A stretch of 64,000 bases of DNA from Sandarakinorhabdus sp. (GCA_020692215.1 JAIMKW010000002.1:124001-188000), one strand, 5' to 3'; positions 26,361 through 36,317 are shown, counted from the first letter of the stretch. Notes: generated from the sequence alone by a model not told the origin. Made by a program: numbers and translations.

Positions 26361-27026
26361 TCAGGCAAAAGCTGAGAAAAGGCTTTCAAACATTCGCCGG
26401 CCATCCGTGCCGCCATGGGCTGGCTCCACCACACGCTCGGGGTGGGGCATCATTCCCAGCACATTTCGCCGGTGGTTCAGGATGCCGGCTATGTTTCGCG
26501 CGGAACCGTTCACCTCTTCGGCGTATCGGAAGGCGACCTGGCCTTGCTGCTCCAGCCGGTCGAGCGTGTCGGAATCGGCCTGGAAATTGCCGTCGTGGTG
26601 GGCGACGGGGATGGTGACGGGCTCGCCGGGCCGATAGGCGCTGGTGAACGGCGTCTGGGTGTTGACAACTTCCAGCTTCACATCGCGGCAGACAAAATCG
26701 AGCCCCGCATTGCGCATCAGCGCGCCGGGCAGAAGGCCTGCTTCCGTCAGCACCTGAAAGCCGTTGCAGATCCCCAGAACCGGGGTTCCACGCCCGGCCG
26801 CCGCAATGACTTCGCGCATGATCGGCGCGCGGGCTGCAATTGCGCCGGAGCGGAGATAGTCGCCATGAGAGAAGCCGCCAGGAAGAGCTATCAGATCAAG
26901 CTCTTCTGGAAGTTCCTTATCATCATGCCATAGCGCAATGGGCGCCCTGCCGGTCACCAGCTCCAGCGCGACCATCAGATCCCGGTCGCAGTTGGAACCG
27001 GGGAACACGACAACCGCTGTCTTCAC
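26361..27026 (-). CDS. purQ: Phosphoribosylformylglycinamidine synthase subunit PurQ
   Basis: 221 aa class I glutamine amidotransferase. The nucleophile Cys is in [11 protein letters not shown], and the His-Glu pair is in [22 protein letters not shown] at the N-terminus is the PurQ signature. It supplies ammonia from glutamine to PurL. The ATG overlaps the purS stop (ATGA), so the two are coupled. Confidence 0.97.
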   Translation of the reverse strand: MKTAVVVFPGSNCDRDLMVALELVTGRAPIALWHDDKELPEELDLIALPGGFSHGDYLRSGAIAARAPIMREVIAAAGRGTPVLGICNGFQVLTEAGLLPGALMRNAGLDFVCRDVKLEVVNTQTPFTSAYRPGEPVTIPVAHHDGNFQADSDTLDRLEQQGQVAFRYAEEVNGSARNIAGILNHRRNVLGMMPHPERVVEPAHGGTDGRRMFESLFSAFA

Positions 27027-27253
27027 CCGAGGTCCACCTTGAAATTCTCGATCACGGTGTTGGCGAGGAGCTTGCGCGCCATCTCCGCCACCTGGCTCTC
27101 GGTCGTGCCATCGGCAACGTCCAGCTCGATAACCTTGCCGACCCGCACATCGGCTACCTGGCCGAAGCCGAGCCCTTCAAGCGCATGGTGGATGGCGCGG
27201 CCCTGCGGATCGAGGACGCCGGGCTTCAGCGAGACAGTGACGCGTGCTTTCAT
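27023..27253 (-). CDS. purS: Phosphoribosylformylglycinamidine synthase subunit PurS
   Basis: 76 aa, full length. [24 protein letters not shown] and [18 protein letters not shown] are the PurS pattern. It forms the bridge between PurL and PurQ in the FGAM synthase complex. It overlaps purQ by 4 nt and lies 63 nt after an alpha/beta hydrolase gene on the same strand. Confidence 0.96.
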   Translation of the reverse strand: MKARVTVSLKPGVLDPQGRAIHHALEGLGFGQVADVRVGKVIELDVADGTTESQVAEMARKLLANTVIENFKVDLG

Positions 27254-27316
27254 AAGCGCGCCTATGCGGCAGCCGGTGAAAAAAGAAAAGGGCGCGGAGA
27301 AGGGTGTTGCGCCTGG

Positions 27317-28234
27317 CTATCGTGCCAATCGCGCGATCGCGGCGACAACCTGGGCGAAGGCGGGTGTGCCCGGTGCGATCGGCTCGAAATGGCCTGTCAC
27401 CGGGGCAATCTGGATGTCGGCGCGATCGCCGGCGGTGCGGGCGGCGCGGGCATGATCCAGCCCCATTGCCGGATAGGCGACCGGATCGAACACGCCGTGC
27501 AGCATCACGATCGGCACACCTGTCGGCAGCAGCATGTCGGGCGACGTGTCGGCGAAACGGCTTTCACTGTCGCCCGGTGCAAGCAGTGGCACAGTTTCGT
27601 CTCCGCACACGAGGCGGATTTCCTTTTCCCAATCCTTCAGCGACCCAAAGCCGCCGACGGAGACAACACCACGCGGCAGAAATGGCGCTTCCGTGCGAAG
27701 CGGGCTGGCTGCAGGCAGTTTGTGGCGCCCGGCAGCCCACAGTGCCAGATGCCCGCCGGCAGAGTGACCGTAGAGAATGACACGGTTGAGATCGAGGTTG
27801 TGCGCTTGCGCATGATCCCGCAGCAGGTCCAGCGCCTGGCCTACATCGGCAAAGGTTCCGGGGTAGCCACCGCCATCCTCGTCGATTCGGCGATAGCCTA
27901 TCGACCAGACGGCATAGCCATTTTCCAGGAAGGCACCGGCAGCCGGGCGCAGCAGCTCCGGCCCGAAGCGCTTCTGCCAGCAGCCGCCATGGATCATCAC
28001 GACAACGGGACGCAGCGTATCCGGATTTTGTGCGTCGCGCTTTGGCAGGAACAGTTCCACCTGCTGGGAAGGGGCTTCACCATAGCGGATGGTTTCCGCT
28101 GGTGCCGCAGCCGGCAGCGACGTTACCGAGCGGACGTTCATGAGCCGGGGCAGTTCCGCAGGCTTCACTTGCGCCCACAATGGAACGGCAGGCGCTGCCA
28201 GCAACAGCGCTGCAAGCGACAATAGCGTCCTCAT
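27317..28234 (-). CDS. Secreted alpha/beta hydrolase (esterase) within the purine cluster
   Basis: 305 aa. A signal peptide is visible (about 1-21, [19 protein letters not shown]). The fold motifs are [10 protein letters not shown] (oxyanion region), the nucleophile elbow [13 protein letters not shown] (Ser about 165), an Asp region near HGVFDPV and the His in VTGHFEPI. This is the BD-FAE/kynurenine formamidase-like branch. Its ATG overlaps the purC stop by 4 nt and purS follows, so it is translated from the purine operon, yet it looks exported; a link to purine synthesis is not obvious. Substrate unknown. Confidence 0.87.
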   Translation of the reverse strand: MRTLLSLAALLLAAPAVPLWAQVKPAELPRLMNVRSVTSLPAAAPAETIRYGEAPSQQVELFLPKRDAQNPDTLRPVVVMIHGGCWQKRFGPELLRPAAGAFLENGYAVWSIGYRRIDEDGGGYPGTFADVGQALDLLRDHAQAHNLDLNRVILYGHSAGGHLALWAAGRHKLPAASPLRTEAPFLPRGVVSVGGFGSLKDWEKEIRLVCGDETVPLLAPGDSESRFADTSPDMLLPTGVPIVMLHGVFDPVAYPAMGLDHARAARTAGDRADIQIAPVTGHFEPIAPGTPAFAQVVAAIARLAR

Positions 28235-29013
28235 TTTGGTGTGCGGGCCTTCCGGGCTTCATCAAGATCGAATATGGTGCCATCTGCGCCCTCTGGCAGC
28301 AGGCCGAGGCGACGCGCCACCTCCTGATAGGCTTCCACTTCGCCCCCCAGATCCCGGCGGAAGCGGTCCTTGTCGAGCTTTTCGTTGGTCTTCATGTCCC
28401 ACAGTCGGCAGCCGTCCGGGCTGATCTCGTCGGCCAGGATCACCCGGCTGAAATCATCTTCCCAAAGCCGCCCGAACTCCAGCTTGAAGTCCACAAGGCG
28501 GATTCCGATGCCCGCGAACAGGCCGGTCAGGAAATCATTGGTGCGGATCGCCATATCCACCATGTCGGCCAGCTCGTCCTGCCCGGCCCAGCCGAAGCAG
28601 GCGACATGCTCTTCGGTTACCATCGGGTCATTGAGCGCATCGTCCTTATAATAATATTCCAGAATGGTGCGGGGAAGCTGAGTCCCTTCTTCGATGCCGA
28701 GCCGCTTGGAAAGCGAGCCGGCCGCAACATTGCGGACAACCACTTCAAGGGGAATTATCTCAACCTGTCGAACAAGTTGCTCCCGCATATTCAGTCGGCG
28801 TATGAAATGTGTCGGGATGCCGATATTGGCGAGCAGGGTGAACAGATGCTCGGAGATGCGGTTGTTGAGCACGCCCTTGCCGGAAATGGTTCCCTTTTTC
28901 TGCGCGTTGAACGCAGTCGCATCATCCTTGAAATACTGGATGAGTGTGCCTGGCTCTGGACCCTCGTACAGGATCTTGGCCTTGCCTTCGTAGATCTGGC
29001 GGCGGCGGGACAT
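28231..29013 (-). CDS. purC: SAICAR synthase PurC
   Basis: 260 aa. [12 protein letters not shown] at the N-terminus, [32 protein letters not shown] and [14 protein letters not shown] are all typical of PurC. It joins CAIR and aspartate. First gene of the cluster purC - hydrolase - purS - purQ, with a 4-nt overlap into the hydrolase gene. Confidence 0.97.
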   Translation of the reverse strand: MSRRRQIYEGKAKILYEGPEPGTLIQYFKDDATAFNAQKKGTISGKGVLNNRISEHLFTLLANIGIPTHFIRRLNMREQLVRQVEIIPLEVVVRNVAAGSLSKRLGIEEGTQLPRTILEYYYKDDALNDPMVTEEHVACFGWAGQDELADMVDMAIRTNDFLTGLFAGIGIRLVDFKLEFGRLWEDDFSRVILADEISPDGCRLWDMKTNEKLDKDRFRRDLGGEVEAYQEVARRLGLLPEGADGTIFDLDEARKARTPK

Positions 29014-29154
29014 CTCGGCTTCCTCGGCTCAATTGAGCGATGGGCATAGCCTGTTCCCAAGGCTTGGGCAACGCGCCCGCCATTCGGGCCGGAGCTGCGC
29101 CCCTGATATGCACACCGGGGTTGTATTGAGACGGATGTGGGATACGGTCTTTGT

Positions 29155-29751
29155 ATGAAACTTCATTCTCTCGCGGCCGCGCTTGCCGCCTCCTTTGTAA
29201 TGTCGGCGCCGGTCTTGGCGGCAGATCCCGTGATCGATTCGTTGGTGCCTGTTTGTTATCAGGCTTATCGTGGGCAAGTGGTGTCAACCGACGAAGCCGA
29301 CGCGGATTTCGCCCGCAGCACGCTGGTGATGCATTTGCGGGAGTGTCGCGCAAGCGAGTTGCGGATACCCTTCAACGTCGGTGACAACCGCTCGCGCACC
29401 TGGATTCTGAGCAAGACCGAGACAGGATACCGGTTGAAGCACCGCCATATGCACGAAGACGGAACGCCCGACGCACTTACCAACTATGGTGGTGACCATG
29501 CAGGCGCGCCTATCGAGTTGCCGGGCGGGGGCTGGCGGCTCGAATTTCCGGCTGATGCGGAATCGAAGGCGATGTTCGAAGCGGCGGGCATTGCGCAATC
29601 TTCGCAGAATGTCTGGGCGATGGAGCATGTTCCGGGGAAGCAGTTCGTTTATGAACTGCGGCGGCCGCATCGGTTCCTGCGAGTGGAATTCGATATGACG
29701 GATACGGCTGATACGCCGCAGCAGCCATGGGGCGTTCCCGTCGAGCCCTGA
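29155..29751 (+). CDS. Exported protein of unknown function
   Basis: 198 aa from the ATG at 29155, which begins a clear signal peptide (LHSLAAALAASFVMSAPVLAA). A GTG six codons earlier is in frame but spoils the signal. The mature part has two Cys (PVCYQAY, LRECRA), a LKHRHMHEDGTPD stretch and FVYELRRPHRFLRVEFD near the end. No family recognised. Divergent from purC (141 bp between) and convergent with the reductase gene, separated from it by a large palindrome. Confidence 0.75.
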   Translation: MKLHSLAAALAASFVMSAPVLAADPVIDSLVPVCYQAYRGQVVSTDEADADFARSTLVMHLRECRASELRIPFNVGDNRSRTWILSKTETGYRLKHRHMHEDGTPDALTNYGGDHAGAPIELPGGGWRLEFPADAESKAMFEAAGIAQSSQNVWAMEHVPGKQFVYELRRPHRFLRVEFDMTDTADTPQQPWGVPVEP

Positions 29752-29792
29752 GCCTTCAAGCCTTTAGCCTTCAAGCCCCGGCTCGACGGGAA
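29735..29792. repeat. Large palindrome enclosing two tandem 12-bp repeats
   Basis: TTCCCGTCGAGCC (29735-29747) and its exact reverse complement (29780-29792); with one bulged T the arms extend by 4 bp (GGCG/CGCC). The loop holds AGCCTTCAAGCC twice (29751-29762 and 29766-29777). The left arm overlaps the end of the preceding gene, and the right arm lies before the end of the convergent reductase gene. It may act as a bidirectional terminator, though there is no T tract. Confidence 0.7.
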
Positions 29793-29802
29793 ACGCCGGG
29801 TT

Positions 29803-30804
29803 CTACAGCCGCACGAGCATCTTGCCGGTATTGCCGCCCGAGAACAGGCCGATGAAGGCGTCAGGCGCCTTTTCGATGCCTTCGTAGATCGTTTCTTCCC
29901 ACTTGATGCGCCCTTCGGCGATCCAGCCGCCCATGTCGGACAGGAAGCGGGGCTGCAGATGCGCAAATTGGGTTACAATGAAACCCTGTATCTTCAGGGA
30001 TTTGCCCACCACCATAATGATGTTCCGCGGGCCGGGCGTGGGCTCGGTGGCATTGTAGCCGGCGATCATTCCACATTCTACCAAACGTGCGAACGGGCGG
30101 GCCACTTCGATAGCCACTTCCAGATGTTCGCCGCCGACATTGTCGAAATAGACGTCGATACCAGCGGGAGCGGCGGCCTTTACAGCCTGAAGGAGGTTGC
30201 CGCATGTCTTGTAGTTGATGGCATGATCGACACCAACGGAGCGCAGCCAGGCGCATTTTTCATCTGATCCAGCCGTGGCGACAACCTTGCAGCCCTTGAT
30301 CTTGGCGACCTGTGCAACAACCGAACCTACAGCGCCCGCTCCACCTGAGACAAACACCGTATCGCCTTCCTTGGGTTGGCCGATTTCCAGCAGGCCGGCA
30401 TAGCCAGTCAATCCCGGCATACCCAGCACACCCAGATAGGCCTGTGGCGGAACACCGGGGATTGCGGGCAGTTTCTGCATTTCCCCCGCCTTGGCCACAA
30501 AGGCTTCGCGCCAACCGTGCATCGAGTTCACGAGATCGCCGGGTTTCAGCGAGGGATCGTTTGACGTGACGATTTCACCGACGGCGCCGCCCTGCAACAC
30601 TTCGCCGATCGCGAATGGCGGCACATAGCTCGGCCGATCATACATGCGGCCGCGCATATAGGGATCGACCGACATGAAGCGGTTGCGTACGAGCACTTCG
30701 CCGGGGCCGGGCGCGGGCAGTTCTGTTGATGCGAGTTCGAAATGCTCGTGCGCCGGGGTGCCGACAGGACGGCTCCTCAGGCGGATTTCGCGGGATACTG
30801 TCAT
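29803..30804 (-). CDS. NADP-dependent oxidoreductase (MDR superfamily, CurA/leukotriene-reductase type)
   Basis: 333 aa from the ATG at 30804, with GAGAGGAAAACC before it. Zinc-free MDR: RNRFMSVDPYMRGRM and the VFVSGGAGAVGSVVAQVAK dinucleotide site (about 145-163), then GVDHAINYK and YFDNVGGEHLEVA, which are typical of the prostaglandin/leukotriene reductase and YncB/CurA group. It should reduce C=C bonds of enones with NADPH. The substrate is unknown. Last gene of the minus-strand run ispH-thrB-rnhA-DUF808-this. Confidence 0.92.
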   Translation of the reverse strand: MTVSREIRLRSRPVGTPAHEHFELASTELPAPGPGEVLVRNRFMSVDPYMRGRMYDRPSYVPPFAIGEVLQGGAVGEIVTSNDPSLKPGDLVNSMHGWREAFVAKAGEMQKLPAIPGVPPQAYLGVLGMPGLTGYAGLLEIGQPKEGDTVFVSGGAGAVGSVVAQVAKIKGCKVVATAGSDEKCAWLRSVGVDHAINYKTCGNLLQAVKAAAPAGIDVYFDNVGGEHLEVAIEVARPFARLVECGMIAGYNATEPTPGPRNIIMVVGKSLKIQGFIVTQFAHLQPRFLSDMGGWIAEGRIKWEETIYEGIEKAPDAFIGLFSGGNTGKMLVRL

Positions 30805-30885
30805 GGTTTTCCTCTCCACTGTGGTGTCTCGTACCGGCCATCTCATGCGCGCCGGATGGGCGCAACTGGCGAGGTTGCTATTGCC

Positions 30886-31845
30886 TCAGCTGTGCGGTTC
30901 AGCCGGGGCAGGGCGGAGCTTTGCCGCCAATGCAACGAAAACGGCAATCACGGCGCCAACCAGAAGGCCCAGAAGCCCAGCCAGCGTTGCGTTGGCGACC
31001 CATTCCATCGCGCTGCCGGCGAACGGCATGGCGGCCCCGAACGCATGCGCCCAGCCATGAAACGCGTGCGGTATGGCGGTCAGGAAACCCAGTTCTTCCA
31101 GGCCGTGCACCAGGATGCCTCCGCCGACCCAGGCCATTGCCGCAGTCCCGATCACGCTAAGCGCCCCAAGCAGCTTCGGCATCCCGGCGACAAGGCCGCG
31201 GCCCACCGCCTGGCTTGCGCCATTGTCGTGGCTGGCGAGCCTCAGGCCGACATCGTCCATCTTTACGATCAACGCGACCACGCCATACACCCCCGCCGTT
31301 ACCGCGATCGATACACCCGCCAGCGCAGCCGCTTTGGTTCCCAGCGGAATGGTTCCCAATGTTCCCAGCGCGATTGCAAGGATTTCCGCCGACAGGATCA
31401 GATCCGTCCGGATCGCGCCTGCGACCATCTTTGATTCATGCTCTGCCGCAGCAAGGATGACGGGACTGGCGCTCTCATGGTCTCCATGAAGCCCCAGCTT
31501 TTCGGCAACCTTTTCGGCTGCCTCGAAACAGAGGAACGCACCACCCAGCATCAGCAGCGGCGTAAGCGCCTGCGGCAAAAAGGCGGCAAGCGACATGAAA
31601 ACCGGCATCAGGATCAGCAACTTGTTCCGCAGCGAGCCTTTGGCGATCTTCCAGATGATGGGCAATTCGCGATCGGGCGAGAAGCCGGTCACATATTTCG
31701 GGGTGACGGCGGCATCGTCGATGACGACACCAGCCGCCTTGGAACCGGCCTTTGCCGAAGCGGCTGCAACATCGTCGAGCGAGGCCGCGGCCAGTTTTGC
31801 AATTGCTGCAACGTCATCAAGAAGGGCAAAGAGACCAGATGCCAT
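30886..31845 (-). CDS. DUF808 inner-membrane protein (YedI-like)
   Basis: 319 aa with several membrane segments (about 75-110, 155-210, 225-300). Family motifs: ASGLFALLDDVAAIAKLAAASLDDVAAASAKAGSKAAGVVIDDAAVTP split over the N-terminus, ELPIIWKIAKGSLRNKLLIL, and FLCFEAAEKVAEKL. DUF808 proteins are widespread with no settled function. It starts 9 nt after rnhA. Confidence 0.9.
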   Translation of the reverse strand: MASGLFALLDDVAAIAKLAAASLDDVAAASAKAGSKAAGVVIDDAAVTPKYVTGFSPDRELPIIWKIAKGSLRNKLLILMPVFMSLAAFLPQALTPLLMLGGAFLCFEAAEKVAEKLGLHGDHESASPVILAAAEHESKMVAGAIRTDLILSAEILAIALGTLGTIPLGTKAAALAGVSIAVTAGVYGVVALIVKMDDVGLRLASHDNGASQAVGRGLVAGMPKLLGALSVIGTAAMAWVGGGILVHGLEELGFLTAIPHAFHGWAHAFGAAMPFAGSAMEWVANATLAGLLGLLVGAVIAVFVALAAKLRPAPAEPHS

Positions 31846-31854
31846 GCGGAAACC

Positions 31855-32307
31855 CTATCGCGCCGGAAGGTGATTGGCGATGGCTTCGTTCGCAAGGGCG
31901 TCGGCACGCTCGTTCAGCGGGTGGCCGTTGTGGCCGCGCACCCACTCCCAGGTGATGCTGTGCGGCCTGGCGGCCAAATCCAGCGCCATCCACAGGTCGG
32001 CGTTCTTCACGGGCTCTTTCGATGCATTGCGCCACCCGTTGCGCTTCCAGCCCGCCATCCACTTTGTCATGCCGTCCATCAGATATCGGCTATCGGTGCA
32101 CAGGGTGACCGCAGATGGTTTCTTCAGCGCTTCCAGAGCCTTCAGCGCCGCTGTCATTTCCATCCTGTTGTTGGTGGTATGGGCTTCTGCCCCGGTCAGC
32201 ACCTTTTCCGAACCATTCCTGTGCAAAATTGCCGCCCAGCCGCCGGGGCCCGGATTGCCTTTGCAGGCGCCATCGGTGGTGATGCGGATATCATGCAAGA
32301 CGGGCAT
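31855..32307 (-). CDS. rnhA: Ribonuclease HI
   Basis: 150 aa. All four catalytic acidic positions are present: [13 protein letters not shown] (D), [13 protein letters not shown] (E), [11 protein letters not shown] (D) and NERADALAN (D), plus the flexible-loop GHNGHP. It removes RNA from RNA-DNA hybrids. Its ATG lies inside the end of thrB (17-nt overlap). Confidence 0.96.
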   Translation of the reverse strand: MPVLHDIRITTDGACKGNPGPGGWAAILHRNGSEKVLTGAEAHTTNNRMEMTAALKALEALKKPSAVTLCTDSRYLMDGMTKWMAGWKRNGWRNASKEPVKNADLWMALDLAARPHSITWEWVRGHNGHPLNERADALANEAIANHLPAR

Positions 32308-33232
32308 AATGATCCAGCCTGCGGGCAAAGGGTAGAGGATCCTTGCGCTGGACAAGCGCATCGGAATGGGGGGCGAGCCAGTCCTGCGCGCGGGAGAGCA
32401 GGAAGCGCAGCGCTGCGCCTTGCCCCAGCACCGCAAAGGCATGCCGTTCAGCCCGGCTGAGGGGACGGATGGCCTCATAGCCTTCAAAGAGCGCCGCCTC
32501 ATGGCCCGGCAGCGGGGCATTGCCATCGAGCGGAAAGGCCCAGGCCGCGTGCAGCACCGCCAGATCATAGGCAAGGAGATCCGTGCAGGCGAAGTAGAAA
32601 TCGATCAGTCCTGTCACACGGTCGCCCAGCATCAGCACATTGTCCGGAAAAAGATCCGCGTGGATGGTGCCGGTTGGAAGATTGTTGGGCCAGTGTGCCG
32701 AAACGGTCTTGATCCCTTCGGCAACTCTGCCCGACAGGCCGGGAGCAATTTCGTCCAGCCGGGGCGCGAGGTCTTTGGCGGTTGCTTGCCACCATGGGAG
32801 CGAAAGCCCGTTGCGGCGCACGAGGGCAAAATCAGCCCCGGCAAGATGAAGCTTTGCCAAGGCCGCGCCAGCAGCCCGGGCCTGGGCCTGCGTAGGCTGG
32901 CTGACGGAAACGCCGGGCAGGAACTGGATAAGGCAGGCGGCTTTTCCCTCGACCGTTTGCAAGGCGTTGCCGCTTTTGTCTCGCAGCGGCCTTGGAACCG
33001 GAAGGCCGGCACTGGCCATATGCTCCATGAGCGCAATGAAATAGGGCAGCTCGGAAAGATCGGTCCGCTCCTCGTACAGCGTCAGGATGAACCGCTCCGT
33101 TGTGGTCTCGATCAGGAAATTGCTGTTGGAAACACCTTCTGCAATTCCCTTCGCCGATAGCAGCGTGCCAGTCTCATACCGGGCAAGGAACTGTTCCAGC
33201 GCTTCGGCGGGAACAGGCGTGTAAACGGCCAT
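32291..33232 (-). CDS. thrB: Homoserine kinase type II
   Basis: 313 aa from the ATG at 33232 ([19 protein letters not shown]). This is the APH/choline-kinase fold form of ThrB, as in many alphaproteobacteria: [11 protein letters not shown] near the N-terminus, the catalytic loop [13 protein letters not shown] (about 187-199), and [18 protein letters not shown] (metal-binding Asp). It phosphorylates homoserine in threonine synthesis. It lies between ispH (46 nt) and rnhA (overlap). Confidence 0.94.
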   Translation of the reverse strand: MAVYTPVPAEALEQFLARYETGTLLSAKGIAEGVSNSNFLIETTTERFILTLYEERTDLSELPYFIALMEHMASAGLPVPRPLRDKSGNALQTVEGKAACLIQFLPGVSVSQPTQAQARAAGAALAKLHLAGADFALVRRNGLSLPWWQATAKDLAPRLDEIAPGLSGRVAEGIKTVSAHWPNNLPTGTIHADLFPDNVLMLGDRVTGLIDFYFACTDLLAYDLAVLHAAWAFPLDGNAPLPGHEAALFEGYEAIRPLSRAERHAFAVLGQGAALRFLLSRAQDWLAPHSDALVQRKDPLPFARRLDHYARLA

Positions 33233-33278
33233 CAGTTGCTGCAGCGGCCGGTCATCAGGCTGTGTAGAAAATGGAGCA

Positions 33279-34259
33279 TCAAACCGACACAAGTGCACGC
33301 GGAAGCTTGAACACAACCTCTTCAGTCGCCGTTGTCACTTCCTCGACCGTCACATCGAACCGCGCTTTAAAGGCATCGATCACTTCCTGAACCAGCACTT
33401 CGGGCGCTGATGCGCCAGCTGTTATACCAAGCGAGGACACGCCCTCCAGCCAGGACCAGTCGATCAGCGATGCGCGCTGGATCAGGTGTGCCCGTGCACC
33501 CTCGCGGGCGGCCACTTCGCGCAGCCGCTGGGAATTGCTGCTGTTTTCCGCGCCAATCACCAGCACAAGCTGGCACTGGGCGGCAATCGCCTTCACCGCC
33601 GTCTGCCGGTTCGATGTCGCGTAGCAGATATCCTCGCCCTTGGGGCCGAGAATGGTTGGAAACCGGCGCTGGAGCGTTGCCACGATATCGGCCGTATCGT
33701 CGACGGACAATGTGGTCTGCGTAAGAAAGCCCAGCGTATCAGACTTTGGCATAACGGTTTCAGCATCCTGAACCGTTTCGATCAGCGTCATCGCGCCATC
33801 GGGAACCTGTCCGAAGGTGCCGATCACCTCGGGGTGGCCTGCGTGGCCGACGAACATGATGTGCCGGCCCTGTTCGACCATGCGCTCCGCCTGGCGGTGA
33901 ACCTTGGACACCAAGGGGCAGGTGGCATCCAGCCAATCGAGCCCGCGGGCTTCGGCAGTGGCGGGAATGGCCTTGGGGACACCGTGGGCCGAAAAGATGA
34001 CGGGCGCACCATCGGGCACTTCGTCAAGCTCTTTCACGAAGACAGCGCCCTTTGCCTTCAGGCTGTCCACCACAAAGCGATTGTGGACGATTTCATGCCG
34101 GACATAGACCGGTGCACCGTATTTTTGCAATGCGAGTTCGACGATCTGGATCGCACGCTCCACGCCGGCACAAAAGCCGCGTGGCGCTGCCACCAGCACG
34201 CGCAGGGGCAGGGCTGGATTGCTGTCTGAAAGCCGGGAGTCTGGTGCATGGTCGGTCAT
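33279..34259 (-). CDS. ispH: 4-hydroxy-3-methylbut-2-enyl diphosphate reductase IspH
   Basis: 326 aa from the ATG with AAGGAAG before it. The three [4Fe-4S] cysteines are in [24 protein letters not shown] and [11 protein letters not shown]; the conserved [12 protein letters not shown] and FSAHGVPK are present. Last step of the MEP isoprenoid pathway, giving IPP and DMAPP. First gene of the run ispH-thrB-rnhA, a common order in sphingomonads. Confidence 0.97.
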   Translation of the reverse strand: MTDHAPDSRLSDSNPALPLRVLVAAPRGFCAGVERAIQIVELALQKYGAPVYVRHEIVHNRFVVDSLKAKGAVFVKELDEVPDGAPVIFSAHGVPKAIPATAEARGLDWLDATCPLVSKVHRQAERMVEQGRHIMFVGHAGHPEVIGTFGQVPDGAMTLIETVQDAETVMPKSDTLGFLTQTTLSVDDTADIVATLQRRFPTILGPKGEDICYATSNRQTAVKAIAAQCQLVLVIGAENSSNSQRLREVAAREGARAHLIQRASLIDWSWLEGVSSLGITAGASAPEVLVQEVIDAFKARFDVTVEEVTTATEEVVFKLPRALVSV

Positions 34260-34361
34260 GACGGCTTCCTTAGGCGAACATTGCGCGGGCATGAAGCCCC
34301 TTCCCAATATGGGTTTGCAACGCCTAATGGAGCCTTGGGGGACGTTCAGGAGACGCGGCGC

Positions 34362-34985
34362 TTGACGAAGGCAATATTCTTGATCGGGCTGGCTGCAACA
34401 ACGCTGGCTCTTGCGGGTTGTAACCAGAACCCCTTGAAAGTGCAGCGCTCTGCCTGCCCGGCGGTTGCGATCCCGACCCATTTGGGGCAGCTGACCCGCT
34501 TTGATCCGCCGCAAAGCCGGAACGCCGATGCCATAGAAATGACCGCACAGATAACCGACCTGTCCAGCACATGTGTGGAAGGGGCCGAATATCTGTCCAA
34601 GGATGTCTCGTTCACGGTGACAGCGCAGCGCCGGCAGGCCGGGCCTGCAAAAGAGGTGTATCTTCCCATTTTCGTTGCCTTGGCACAGGGGGGGAATGTT
34701 CTTGTTTCCAAACAACTAACCGGTGTGATGCTGGCCTTTCCCGAAGGGCAGCTGCGGGCTGAAGCGCGCGGTGGTGCCCGCGCCCAGGTTCACCGGTCGG
34801 CAGTAACCCTGCCACCAGAGATCCAGGCGCGAATCACCCGCGAGCGCAAGGCCGACGAGCCCGATGCGCTGATCGATCCGCTGGCTGATCCCCAGGTGCG
34901 TGCAGCTGTTCGGGCTGCGAGCTTCGAGGTTCTGGTCGGGTTTCAACTGGACGATGCGAGCCTCGCCTACAACATCGGCAAGTAG
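34362..34985 (+). CDS. Lipoprotein of unknown function
   Basis: 207 aa from a TTG that has AGGAG 9 nt upstream and starts a lipoprotein signal ([17 protein letters not shown], lipidated Cys about 20). No ATG in frame gives a signal peptide. The body has two further Cys (RSACPAV and SSTCVEG) and a pattern seen in alphaproteobacterial hypothetical lipoproteins: [29 protein letters not shown], and a C-terminal [20 protein letters not shown]. Function unknown. Divergent from ispH (102 bp). Confidence 0.75.
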   Translation: MTKAIFLIGLAATTLALAGCNQNPLKVQRSACPAVAIPTHLGQLTRFDPPQSRNADAIEMTAQITDLSSTCVEGAEYLSKDVSFTVTAQRRQAGPAKEVYLPIFVALAQGGNVLVSKQLTGVMLAFPEGQLRAEARGGARAQVHRSAVTLPPEIQARITRERKADEPDALIDPLADPQVRAAVRAASFEVLVGFQLDDASLAYNIGK

Positions 34986-34989
34986 CCGA

Positions 34990-35005
34990 GGGTTGTACAT
35001 AACCC
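34990..35005 (+). terminator. Possible weak terminator after the lipoprotein gene
   Basis: GGGTT, GTACAT loop, AACCC, then a short CCTTTT tract about 6 nt later. The 5-bp stem is weak. Confidence 0.3.
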
Positions 35006-35048
35006 TGTAACCTTTTCCGATTTGTCGCCGTAAAACATTTTGCATACC

Positions 35049-35080
35049 ATATCTTGCACTCTCGGAGGGTTGTAAGATAT
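35049..35080 (+). promoter_or_regulatory. Dyad upstream of a LysR gene (candidate operator)
   Basis: ATATCTT (35049-35055) and AAGATAT (35074-35080) are perfect reverse complements 18 bp apart, with further partial pairing inside (GCA and TTGT). It lies in the 184-bp gap between the lipoprotein gene and the LysR gene at 35170. The layout suits LysR-type autoregulation. Confidence 0.4.
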
Positions 35081-35169
35081 CATACCTCAGTGTCGGCGGC
35101 CGGGAGGGCGGCTGTTGTCAGACAAGGGCGCAGGGTCAGGTGCGGCGGGGCCGCTTATCGGGAGTGAAA

Positions 35170-36048
35170 ATGCCGCATCGGCGCAACATCGATATCGATC
35201 TACTTCGCAGCTTCGTGACAATCGTGGAGGTGAAAAGCTTCACGCGCGCGGCCGAGCGTCTCTTGAGGACACAGTCTGCGATCAGTCTGCAGATGAAGCG
35301 GCTGGAAGAACAGCTCGGATGTCGGCTGTTCGAGCGGGGCGGGCGCGGCGTGGAGCCGACACAGGCAGGAACGATGCTTCTTGGCTATGCCCGGCGGATT
35401 CTGGCTGCAAATGATGAGCTGGTGGGCCGGATGGCAGAGCCCCTTGTGGAGGGCGCAGTCAACGTCGGTTCGCCGGAAGGTTTTGCCACGGAACACCTCG
35501 CGCCTGTGCTGGCACGCTTTTCAAGGGCCTTTCCTCGGGTGAAGATGAAGGTGCGAACTGGCAGCATCAAGGACCTTGAAGCAGATTTTCAGGCGGGACA
35601 GTTGGACATCATCATCGAAACCAGCGTTGGAACACTGAACGGCGCTCACCATCTTGGGCAAGAGGCCTTGTTGTGGTGTGTAGCCGATGGCGCAGAACCG
35701 GAAGTTACGGCGGTGTCTTCGGATGATCCGCTTCGGCTGGTTTGCACCAATGAGCCCTGCCAGGTCAGGCAAGCAAAGCTCTCTGCGCTCGATGGTGCAG
35801 GGATCCCATGGCGCATCGTGTTCGAAACCAGCTCACGTGCTGGTGTCCAGGCGGCAGTCGGCGCCGGTCTTGGCGTGGGCGTTCTCCCGCGCAGCAGCAT
35901 GCTTGCAGGGATGCACAAGCTGAACTCGGCTGAGGGCCTTCCGCCATTGCCCGATATTTCCACTGCATTGACGATCCGTCCCGAAGCCGGGCTGGTGGCG
36001 GAAAGGCTGCAGATGTTCATGGTCAACGTGTTTGAAGGGCATGCATAG
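35170..36048 (+). CDS. LysR-family transcriptional regulator
   Basis: 292 aa from the ATG at 35170 (GGGAGTG upstream). Helix-turn-helix at about 8-66 (LLRSFVTIVEVKSFTRAAERLLRTQSAISLQMKRLEEQLG split over the domain), then an effector-binding domain (about 90-285) with GSPEGFATEHLAPVL and GVQAAVGAGLGVGVLPRS. Target unknown; a tRNA-His gene follows. A dyad about 90 nt upstream of the ATG may be its operator. Confidence 0.92.
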   Translation: MPHRRNIDIDLLRSFVTIVEVKSFTRAAERLLRTQSAISLQMKRLEEQLGCRLFERGGRGVEPTQAGTMLLGYARRILAANDELVGRMAEPLVEGAVNVGSPEGFATEHLAPVLARFSRAFPRVKMKVRTGSIKDLEADFQAGQLDIIIETSVGTLNGAHHLGQEALLWCVADGAEPEVTAVSSDDPLRLVCTNEPCQVRQAKLSALDGAGIPWRIVFETSSRAGVQAAVGAGLGVGVLPRSSMLAGMHKLNSAEGLPPLPDISTALTIRPEAGLVAERLQMFMVNVFEGHA

Positions 36049-36110
36049 CGGACAGGATCCTTCGCCACGCTGTAGATTTCGCTACGCTGGCCGAAAGAAT
36101 GGGCTTTTCC

Positions 36111-36140
36111 TTGACGCAGGGTGATCCTGCTGCTTATGCC
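36111..36140 (+). promoter_or_regulatory. Promoter-like sequence for tRNA-His
   Basis: TTGACG, 18 nt, TATGCC, about 36 nt before the tRNA. The -35 is good, the -10 moderate. Confidence 0.4.
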
Positions 36141-36175
36141 CACCCTCCCGCTGGCATATGCTGCGGAACTGTTGC

Positions 36176-36253
36176 GGCGACCGTAGCTCAATAGGTTAGA
36201 GCGCCGGTTTGTGGTACCGGAGGTTGCGGGTTCGAGACCCGTCGGTCGCCCCA
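36176..36253 (+). tRNA. tRNA-His (GTG)
   Basis: 78 nt with encoded CCA. The extra 5' G (36176) faces the discriminator C, the His hallmark. Acceptor GCGACCG/CGGTCGC, D arm TAGCTCAATAGGTTAGAGC, anticodon GTG in the loop TTGTGGT, T arm TGCGGGTTCGAGACCCGT. Confidence 0.96.
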
Positions 36254-36317
36254 TCTTTCAGAAGCTGCGGTCTCTGGCTTGCCCGGATGCGCTTGTATGG
36301 ATCGTGAAGGCTGGTCA

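Noticed and set aside
26840..28225. 461-codon open frame across purQ, purS and the hydrolase
   Set aside because: Antisense to three supported genes; composition is that of a shadow frame.
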